Positions 55,145 through 64,000 of a stretch of DNA of 64,000 bases are shown piece after piece. A model generated the notes under the pieces. The model searched no databases, had not been told where the DNA came from, and was given only the letters and a program-made list of their open reading frames with translations. The DNA lies in the NCBI RefSeq assembly GCF_001625195.1, contig NC_054389.1, forward strand, positions 2,232,001 to 2,296,000, written 5' to 3'. The stretch's first letter is position 1. Each line of letters opens with the position of its first letter. The translations under genes and the position numbers were made by a program. Source of the DNA: Drechmeria coniospora. Taxonomy: Eukaryota; Ascomycota; Sordariomycetes; Hypocreales; Ophiocordycipitaceae.

Positions 55145-58100
55145 CAGGTTCGTGGTAGGCATGAGCGCTCTGCGCAACGGCATGTACCGCGCAGATGGAT
55201 GGGGCCAGGCGCCTTCGGACTCGGTGCCGGCGAGCTTGGGTTCGTTGTTTCAGGACAAGAGCGTGCGTGCGGGTGCCCTCTGACTAGGTAGAAATTAATG
55301 CCCACAAGGGGCATAAGCATGCCGTGCTTGTGGTATGGTCGTGGCGGGCGTGCGCCGGATTAGTGCCGGCAAGCACGTGTCAACGGTTCCAGGCACGCGT
55401 ACACTCGCCGTGCTCGCTTCAAGGCACCGTTGACCAGGTACTAGGCCGGAGTGCTTGCGCGGTGCGGTACACTTGCCGAGGAGAGTGCTGCTGCATGGGC
55501 TCCCGTGCTCACTACGTGCTTTGCGCAGTAATCCGTACCAGTAGGTACTCCGTACACCCCCGTACAGTGCAGCACACTTGCACATGCCGAGGAGAAGGCC
55601 AAGAACAGCACCTAAACACTTGTACTCCGTACTGGCAACGTGCTTTGTACGGACACAAAAAGTACAGTAACTACTCGACAAGATACTCCATACCACGGCA
55701 GCCCCGTCGCCATGGCGCGTAGGTACTGTTACCCTGGATTCTTGCGCAAGTCTCGAGGGCGCCGACTGCGGCAGCACTAGGACGAGTGCGCCCGCACCAG
55801 TCGACGTTTCCGAAGCTAGGCCGTCCGCAGGCCGAGCCAAGACGCCTGTGTCCTTTGCCCAACTCCCTTCTGCTGGCTGGATCGGAAACAAAAACGAGCG
55901 CGAGAGGCGGCGCGGAGCCAAGCGCCACCATCTGCGCAGGTCCATGGAGGCAAGCTTGGCCTGGGTCGTCGGCGACTCCTTTTTGTGTCTAATTACACCT
56001 TGGCCGGCAGTCGGCCATTCGCCTCGCGTGCCTCTGGCAGAGAGGGAGGCACATGCGCCTGCACCCTTCCTCGATGGCGTAGCGGCGAGCCCCAGGCAGG
56101 GTGGTGCAAATGGCATGCCATTCAAGGACTACCCATTCGGCGAGTAGGCAAATACATACCTAGTAAATATTACTTACTTACGTGCTTGCACGGGCGGGCA
56201 AACCGACGAGCTACATGTGCATGTACCAATACATGCATGCCGTCATACTTCCGGTGCACTCGCAGCGGTCGCGTACCATACTCGCAGCACACTTAATACT
56301 CGTACTGTTGCAAGTACGTTGTACGTACGGTACGCGCAAGTGCGCCCAATGTAAGTACAAGTACATTGCCTGGGGAGGACGAGGGATTTCGTCATGCGAC
56401 GACGAATCTCCACTTTATGAACCTATCCTATAATTAGCTATCCATGCGATAGCAGATCGCACTCCCATCTCGTACTGGGCTTGGCGCGAGCCGGCTCCAC
56501 CGTGAAAAGGGAGTGCAAGCACTCGCACATGGTACAGCACTCCATACTGCAGGTACAACGGCATGTACTGTACTCCGTATGTACTCCGTACTTACGCAAG
56601 TATTCCGTACACCTGCGTGTACTTGAGTACTGTACATGCACCTGCATCCACGTAGAAGGGTACGGAGTACGCATCTGCCCATGTACAAGTACTTGCCCAC
56701 ACAACGGTGCACCTGCTCCGACGTGTTGCTTGCACTTGTATTGTGTGTATTGTGTTTATTGCGTGTATTGTGCCGGTAAGGACATGTACGCACGGCCAAT
56801 CACCACGTACGATGCTGCAGTTGCAAAGTACATGTACTCTACCGCAATATATTTGCTGCGCACGCACTTGTAGCGCATGCATTGGCAGTAGTTGTACCTT
56901 CCCGGCCACCACCTACCTACGCCTTGCCTCGACTGACCGTCGAGTTCGGATCCGGCAGGCCGCCATCGTCTGACGTCGATATGTGCGTGCAAATCGCCGC
57001 CTGCGTCCTCGGTCGGTAGCGAATCGGAGAATCAGAAGCCCTCCGTCCAGCCGTCCAACCGTCGAGCCGTTCGGCTGGGAGAAAGGATGGCCGTCGGCCT
57101 GCTGCCGCGGCAACGGCAGGGACGGCGGGCGGCCGGGCGGCGTCCTGGTGGTCGGACCCCTCCTGACCTGCTCCTCCTGATCCTGCTTGGGAAGCGCAAG
57201 TACCTGTACACGTACACGTACTTACGTACGTACCCTCACCGCTTCGCGTCCGCTCCCGTTCAATCCGGTCGCCGCCCGTTCCACGCTCGTCGGGGACGCG
57301 TCGCCATCTCGTCATTTCCCGCATGCCGGCGCCATCCCTGTGGGGGGGTTACCGTGCGGTTGCGCGATGCCGGAACATACAGGCACATGCAGCGTGTGGC
57401 GGGTGGTCATCGTATGACGGTACGGAGTGCGGCCATGGTGCCGTGACTGGTACGTGTCTGCACAGGCCATGCTTGCGTGCGGTGCGGCAAGAGTGCGTCG
57501 AGCACTCCGTAATAGTCGTACCGTTGCCATCCCGACACAGAGCCTGCCTCGCCGAAGCCGCTGCGTGATCCTGGCCATGGCAGCCTGCCGCTGCCGTGCC
57601 ATCTGCCGTGCGGAGCGCGTCGCCGTGCCCCTGAAGCGGTGACGGGCAGCACGACGGAGCCCGAGCGAGCACGGTGAACTCCACCCTGCTACATCTACCC
57701 TTGCCTGTACGGAGTACGGAGTACAGAGTACACCTACTTGCGCATGTGTCAAGTACACCTACATCTGCTCGTACGGAATGCGCGTGCATGGAAAGAGTAC
57801 ACATACATGTACGGAGCACCCCTACATGTACACCAAGTTGATGTCCAAACACCTGCCGTGAACTGCGTCGGTGCCACCGAAACACCCGACAATCGGGCCA
57901 CATACGCGCATGCATGCATGTTCTCTTGATGGAATAATAATCGAACCTGCGGCAGGCCTGCGCTCACCCGAGCGTCTGCGTTCCCGGCGCCGCCTGCGTC
58001 GGTGTAGTGCACGTGCGGTGTGCTGCAGGTACGCAAGTGCTCTCGGCCCTTTCCTCTGCCGCGGAACAGCAGTGCCAGAGGTACTGGTACGGAGTAGATT

Positions 58101-59159
58101 CTCGGTGCCCTGCTCGCCGCCGTCGCTGGCCCGCCTGTGGTGCCAAGGCTGCTCGCATGCCCGCCCTCCTCACGGTTCGCTTGCTGCCTGCTCAGAAGTG
58201 AACAGATCGGCGCTGCGCACAAACGTCCAACGAAACCCGTTCCCGTGTGCCAAGGTGCAGATGTTGGCCTGGTGCTAATAATAGCGACAAGGTGGCAGAT
58301 TGGTCGCCTCGCCCAGCACTCGAGCGGGTACATCAGCAGCTGGAACCGATTCCCAAGGCGTCGATCCAGACACGAACTAGCTCCCGCCGGGCCCACCGGT
58401 CTGAACTTAAATATCCTCGGCGGCGAACCCACGTCCGACGAGGATCCACCATCCGGATCCGGCCACCGCAATGGACCGACCGCAATGGGCCGACATCTGC
58501 CACTCACTCACCTGCACTCCATCCTCCGTGCAGCGTTGACGAGTACGTGCGACGCGTGCACTCGCATGTGATTTTTTATTCGCACCGAGTCGGCGGCGTA
58601 CGCAGCTTGCCTCTCTTCTTGCATCGACGACATTGGCGTGGTGGCAACCTGTCACCTTGTACGGAGCAGGCGCCTCGCTGTACTTTTGTCTCGCAGCGTC
58701 CTCGTCCGGAGACTCCGTCTCACGAATCCTTCGGCGCCCATTCCAACCCACCTCTCATATTCCTGGTAGAATGACGGCGGGAAGGGATCTTGGTGGAATG
58801 GCGGCGGAAAGGGCGTCCTGGTCCTAGATTTGGTTGCGAATCGACACCATTCATGACCCGGCGATCCATTCTCTATTCTCCGTCACCATTCACCACTGTT
58901 TCCTCGTCTTCGTCTCCCATATCGCGTCTCATCTGCTCCAGTTTCGTTTCTCCCAAGTGAGCCATGATGCTATGCCTACGCTGCCTTGATAGCAAGTAGA
59001 CTCTGCCGACATGGTCACGTGAAAGCTATGCCAACGCAGGCAGGTGCAGCTGCCTCCGTCGTCACACCACGAGTCCGACGGCCAGCAGCCCGAAAGAATG
59101 GTGCGTAACATCATCGCCCACGTGACTGGGAGAAAAGTTTTCCGTGCTGGACTGCTTCG

Positions 59160-59362
59160 TTGTGTCGGGCCCAAATTGTGTCGGACCCAAAGACGTCGTT
59201 GCTCTCGCCTGTCCGAGCAGGACTGTTTCCTTGCGTCCGACCAAAGACTTCGTTGCTCTCAGCCGTCTGAACTGGACTGGCTTCTTGTGTCGGTCCGAAG
59301 TCGTCGTTGCTCTCGGCTGTTCGAGCTTGCCTGCTTCCTTGTGTCGGACCCAGAGGCCCGTT
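59160..59362. repeat. 54-bp tandem repeat
   Basis: Units built on CGTTGCTCTC...TGTCGGACC with start points at about 59197, 59251 and 59305, plus partial flanking units. The spacing is exactly 54 bases, a multiple of three, so open frames run through on both strands. Units differ at roughly one base in five. No coding evidence beyond the open frames. Confidence 0.8.
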
Positions 59363-60910
59363 TCTCTCGGCAACGGAAGAGAGGTGACAACCAATTCGTC
59401 ACAGGCCATCATGGCACAGCCGAGAAGGGAAGCTGCATGCATGGAGCGAGGATTCCGCCCGGCTGGCGTGGCATGCGCATCCGTAGCTTGCATTCAACGC
59501 CGGCCTCGTCGGCCGTGGATAGGCGGGTGTCGTTTGCGAGGGTGATGCAGAGACGCCGACGGGCGGCCCCAAAATCGGTCGAGGCCCGCTGCTCTGGGCA
59601 GCAGTGGTAGACGCCGTGCAAGCGTCGTAGGAACGGGAGTCGGAGCACTTTGGTGTCCCACCAGCTTGATGGCTGAGCCGACGATGTACTTGGGCAGCGA
59701 ACGAGTTGGACGTGCCCGCATACGAGGCACTGGCCATGCAGCCAAAAAGTTCAGAGTGTCAAGTCCAAACGCTGCGATCGGGGATTCCAACACCCAGCTG
59801 AGCCGCCCCTCGGGCTGCTTCGCTCGCTTCGCATCAAGCCCAACGGCGACGACTCCAGCATCAACCATGGGGTAGGTACCTTCGTTTGCCATGCATCGGT
59901 GACGAGCCGGAGTGGACGGGACTTGACGGATAAAGTCAACCGGGATCCTGAATCTGGAGTCCTCGCTCTCATGTAGTGTTCGGGCAACAAGCGTCGTCTG
60001 TACGGAATACCATTCGTTGTGTTGGGGAGGAAGCTTGTGCGGGGTGGTGGAAATGGGCAACATGTCCCGTCTGATGCCTGTACCGTACTTTTGATTTGCG
60101 GTCCATTTTGATGACCATTCGTGCAAGCACGAGTACTGGCTCTACCACTGACTGCACATTCTAGCATCCAATTTTGTTTTTGCTCTTGCAACGGTATGAT
60201 TGTGCACGGTACGCACGCCGTTGCCTGGTAGTACGTCGTGCGCATTCTCATCCACAAAATGAACATCAACATGAGCGCAAGTGATCGGGGCTTCAGAGTT
60301 TATAGCTCAGGGATCAGATCGCATCGTCTTGTTGAATTGGTCGACTGGCATACGACGAAATACACCCTTCCCAAACGCTCCCTGCCAAGGATGAAAGAGG
60401 TTCCAAGCCTACTCTTCCAAACCTAGACACGGTGGCAGGTAGAGACGGCACGCCGTACCCTCGGTTCCTGTCTCTTCGGCCTGTGCCGTGGGGTGGTCGG
60501 AGCGCCATGGCAGCGACACGGGCGGATAGGGTGAATGATGGGCTCACAGACGGCCACGACGTTGGTGCTGTCCTGCCCTTACAAGGCCACCGGTCCGGAA
60601 AGAGATACGGGCCGCGAGTGGCTGGTGGTGTCGATGCGTTGCAGAAACCGCCGCTCTGCCGTTGGAATGATGGAGAAGTGTCGGCGACAAGGGCATGAGA
60701 AGCCATCGTCGCGTGGCATCGGCGGGCGCATTGTGGCCCAAGCCAATTTCCTCCCTCCATCTGCCGGGGAGGGGAACGGTCGCCCAGTTCGTGGCATGAT
60801 CAACGCTCTGCAGAAAGCGCAACAATCATGGCTCGCGCCGGACGGAATCTTGCTTTCGTCTCCGCCATTTCTTCTCTCTGTCGATTTTCTATCCGCCAAG
60901 CTCTTCCTCG

Positions 60911-61222
60911 TCATCGTTTTCCCGCCGGGCCGTTGTGGAAGCCGAGCAATTCTCCCAGCAGGCCGGAGGGCTTCGGTACCGGGCACGCCCGCTTCGTCGA
61001 TTCCGCGTCGTCGCCGTCGTCGGCCGATTGGTTGAACTGAACGATGCCGTCCCTCCCTTCGGCCGGATCTCTCTTCCTCCATATCCTCCGTCGGCCGTTT
61101 TCGTCGACAACGACCTCGCCGTCGGCGTATTTCGTTCGAGGTACCGGGCAAGGCAAAAGGTGCGGCAGCGCGACGACGAAGAAGCTGGCGACGACGGTTG
61201 TCGCGAATAGCGAGGAGGTCAT
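60911..61222 (-). CDS. Small conserved fungal membrane protein of unknown function
   Basis: 103-residue single-exon frame starting MTSSLFATTVVASFFVVALP. An N-terminal hydrophobic segment (about residues 4-22) could be a signal anchor. It is followed by HLLPCPVPRTKYADGEVVVD, a basic RRRIWRKRDP stretch, DGIVQFNQSADD, and a C-terminal KRACPVPKPSGLLGELLGF. The phrases LPHLxPCPxPR, YADGE, DGIVQFNQ and ECPVPKPxGxxGELLGF match my memory of a short filamentous-fungal protein with no assigned function. Many long antisense and alternate frames overlap it, but only this one has coherent composition. Possibly an ER or mitochondrial membrane factor; this is not decidable. Confidence 0.75.
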   Translation of the reverse strand: MTSSLFATTVVASFFVVALPHLLPCPVPRTKYADGEVVVDENGRRRIWRKRDPAEGRDGIVQFNQSADDGDDAESTKRACPVPKPSGLLGELLGFHNGPAGKR

Positions 61223-62402
61223 GCGGGACCTCGGGTGCAGATGCGGCGGCATGGTGTGCGAATGGTGTGTCTCGTCTCGTCGAACGCAGGCATCAAGGCA
61301 TCAATCGAGATCAGTTCTGTAGGCCCCGCTGGTCAGGTCGCTTGGGAGGGCCTGACGGCGTGTTGCGTCGCGGCGAGGCCGAGGAGGATGGAAAAGCTGG
61401 AGCTGCTGAAGAGGACGCTGAAGGAAAGGCAACCGACTACATGCTTCGGCCCCCCAAGGCAACGGCTGTGACGAGGTCGACGATGCTGGTGGAACACGCG
61501 CGAGCAGGTTCACGATCGATCCATCGAGTTCCAATTCCACGTTGCCCACCGTTTTCTCACTTTCGTGATGGAGCTCGACGGATTCTGCTGTGGCGCGCGG
61601 GACCGGCAAAACATGCGCTCCGTGATTGCTGCACTCGCGGCGCACACCGACTGTGCGGAGCATGGAGTAATACTTAGGTACTTACTTGAGTAAGTACTGT
61701 AGCTGTACTTGTGCAGTAGGGTTATGTACTCTGTACTCCGTACTCCGCACCCCACACAAAATTACAGTACAAGTACTCAGTACAACCACTCCATGTAGGC
61801 ACCTAAGTACTCGCATACAGTAGTACATGCACTCCGCGTACAGTATTAATACTGCAATTTGTACTCCGTAAGTACAACTAATTACAGTACTTGGTGTACC
61901 TGTAAATGAACATGTATAACTCAGTATTGCGCCGTACAACATGTACTCTGCACTTGAAGAGTACTTGCATTAAGCACTTACTTTCGTTCATGTCCAAGTA
62001 CCTGCTGCAGCCTACAAGCAAGTACATGTACATGTACATGTGCACCTGCAGCACGCACTCAAGTGCAGGCGGACGCTCGTGGGGGCCATGACGCTAACGA
62101 CCGGGGGAAGGGGGCCTAAGGGGGTTGGCACGTTGGCACCCGGCAGCAGGTGGGTTTCACTTCCTCGCTCCCTGCCTGGCCCTGGATTTTCAGTGCCAAA
62201 TCGGCAACCTCCATCGAGCATCGAGTCGACGATTTTTACGACAAGACAGTCAGCGGTCGACGGCGCCCTCACCTCCCTCGCGCGCCGGCAGCCCATCGAC
62301 ATCGGCATCGTTGCGGCATGTTATGATCTACCGTACCGACGAACCCGAGATTGCAAGCGGCCGCGGCGCCCTACCTGCGACCGAGGTCGAGCCTGCTCCG
62401 CC
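61223..62402. repeat. Divergent spacer with a GTAC island
   Basis: 61660-62060 is a GTAC island (for example CTGTACTCCGTACTCCG near 61731, and ACATGTACATGTACATG near 62025). The remaining sequence holds the two promoters and no gene. Confidence 0.5.
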
Positions 62403-64000
62403 ATGAGCAATCTTGACAAGTGCGTACGGTCTTTGCCTTTGCCTCTGTCTTTTGTCTTTGTCTCGTGGCCTTTGCGTCCCGTCTTGCGTCGTCCATGAGC
62501 CGGAGCCCGCCAGCACATGCGATATCCGTTCCGGCCTTGCTGACCGTCCCGATCCTGACTTGCAGGGCCATCGCGCAGCTGCGCGCCTGCCGACTCATCC
62601 CCGAAGCCCACGTACGGGAGCTCTGCCACCGGGCGCGCGAGCTCCTCATCGAGGAGGGAAATGTGGTGACTGTGGCGGCGCCGGTGACGGTACGTCGTGC
62701 GCGGCAGTCTCGTCTTCGCGCCTTTGCCTTTTGCGGTACGCTCACGCTCACGCTCGGGGGTAGATATGCGGCGACATCCACGGCCAGTTTCACGACCTCA
62801 TGGAACTCTTTCGCGTCGGCGGTGATGTTCCCGACACAAACTACCTCTTCATGGGTACGTACGCGCGCGCGCCTCGGCCTCGCTCGTGCCCTCGTCCCCC
62901 GTCTCCCGTCTCCCGTCCCCCATCCTTCGAGGCGCACGCACGCGCAGAACCGCCGATCGCTGACAGGATGCCCCGCCAGGCGACTTTGTCGACCGTGGAT
63001 TCTATTCCCTCGAGTCCTTCCTCCTCCTCCTCTGCCTCAAAGTTCGATACCCCGACCGCATGACGCTCATCCGCGGCAATCACGAGTCCCGACAGATCAC
63101 GACCGTCTACGGCTTCTACGACGAATGCCTTCGAAAGTACGGCAGCGCCAACGTCTGGCGCTACTGCTGCGACGTCTTCGACTACCTCGCCCTCGGCGCC
63201 ATCATCCTCGGCGCCTCGAGCCAGTTCTCCTCCAACAAGGAAGAGGAGGACACGGAAATTGAGGTCTGCGACCAGGACGGAGACATCATGAGCCGCTTCC
63301 ACCGCAAGGGGGGTGAGCACGAAGGAGACGCCGTCGACGGCGCCAACGGCGCCAACGGCACCCACGAGGCCACCCGGCCGGCCGACAGGACGGGTCCGCC
63401 GGGCACGGGCGCGTCCGGGGACAGCAACGGCAGCGTGGGCAACCCGGCCGGCGCGGTGCTGTGCGTGCACGGCGGGTTGAGCCCGCTCATCGACACCGTC
63501 GACAAGATCCGCCTCATCGATCGGAAGCAGGAGGTGCCTCATGAGGGCGCCATGTGCGATCTGCTGTGGTCGGATCCCGACGACATCGACGGCTGGGGCC
63601 TCTCGCCGCGCGGCGCCGGATTCCTCTTCGGTTCCGACATCGTCAAGGTCTTCAACCACCGAAACGACCTCAGCATGATCGCGCGCGCCCACCAGCTCGT
63701 CATGGAAGGCTTCAAGGAGATGTTCGACGCCTCCATCGTGACGGTCTGGTCGGCACCCAACTACTGCTACCGTTGCGGCAACGTGGCGGCCGTGCTCGAG
63801 CTCGAGGAGGATGGCGCGGCGGGCATGGGCGTGCTCGCGCGGAGCAACGGCGACGTCGGCCGCAGCGACGGCGGAGGACCCGATTCCGATTCCGACTCGG
63901 CTTCGAGGTCGGCCTCGAGGTCGGCCTCGGCGTCGTCGGCCGTCGTCACCAACAAGAGCGGGCCGGCAAGGCGATACAGGGTGTTCCAGGCAGCGCCGCA
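62403..64000 (+). CDS. PPG1: PPG1-type PP2A-like serine/threonine phosphatase, 3' end outside the window
   Basis: Catalytic phosphatase of the PP2A/PP4/PP6 superfamily. Yeast Ppg1 works in a STRIPAK-like complex and glycogen control. Exons 62403-62419, 62566-62689, 62764-62854 and 62980 to the edge. Start [20 protein letters not shown], then [12 protein letters not shown]. Metal-site motifs: GDIHG (50-54), GDFVDRG (78-84), RGNHE (109-113), [10 protein letters not shown], and [31 protein letters not shown] and [20 protein letters not shown] are PP2A-typical. Between [10 protein letters not shown] and AVLCVHGG lies an insertion of roughly 75 residues, acidic then Gly/Asn/Pro-rich. The last visible stretch is a Ser/Asp-rich segment, then [11 protein letters not shown]. 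No stop is reached. Confidence 0.93.

Larger units (their letters stand above)
52890..60910. repeat. 8-kb gene desert with minisatellites and GTAC islands
   Basis: No recognisable gene. A G17 run lies at 53023-53039. GTAC islands occur at about 53630-53960, 54260-54480, 55120-55720, 56150-56900, 57190-57240, 57700-57850 and, more weakly, 58080. Three distinct minisatellites (18, 14 and 54 bp) are annotated separately. The sequence between islands is GC-rich with many short overlapping frames. 58750-59050 and 59900-60900 lack islands and hold only short or antisense frames. Confidence 0.55.

Noticed and set aside
62841..63692. 283-residue minus-strand frame over PPG1
   Set aside because: Antisense to invariant phosphatase motifs.

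Overview
The window is nuclear DNA of a filamentous ascomycete, probably a sordariomycete and possibly Hypocreales. Genes carry short introns (about 50-105 bp) with GCTAAC/GCTGAC-type branch sites. The recognisable proteins are typical fungal ones: GOT1, profilin, YKT6, SLH1, a Rab, SUR7/PalI, GH76, HIS5, PDX3 and PPG1. Genus and species are not decidable by eye. All exon structures here are manual reconstructions from open frames, splice signals and family knowledge; no database search was run.

Layout. 1-9 kb: GOT1 (+) and profilin (-) converge, then a 4 kb gene-free stretch, then a fungal protein of unknown function (+). 9.7-18.9 kb: a compact block with YKT6 (-) and the tandem-cassette helicase SLH1 (+) sharing a divergent promoter, followed by an extended Rab GTPase (-). 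19-29 kb: gene-poor, with one small Cys-rich ORF (+), one DGQ/DGR-rich ORF (-) and an unresolved ORF cluster. 29-36 kb: a cell-surface neighbourhood with a SUR7/PalI tetraspan, a MscL-like mechanosensitive channel and two divergent, related GPI-anchored wall proteins. 41-45 kb: a GH76 mannanase-like wall enzyme (+) facing HIS5 (-), whose C-terminus carries a long Asn-Gly-Thr repeat. 47.7-53 kb: a Gln-rich SS18/SNF11-like protein (+), PDX3 (+) and a cyclin-like protein (-). 53-61 kb: a gene desert full of minisatellites. 60.9-64 kb: a small conserved membrane protein (-) and PPG1 (+), which runs off the right edge.

The strongest signal not explained by genes is a set of intergenic islands saturated with GTAC-centred short words, above all TACGGAGTA and its complement TACTCCGTA, often fused into longer perfect palindromes. 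They recur in almost every long spacer and seem nearly absent from exons. Other points of note are two apparent GC-AG introns, the NGT tail of HIS5, the GPI-protein pair, and a possible dual start (mitochondrial presequence) in PDX3. I found no tRNA, rRNA, CRISPR or intact transposon.
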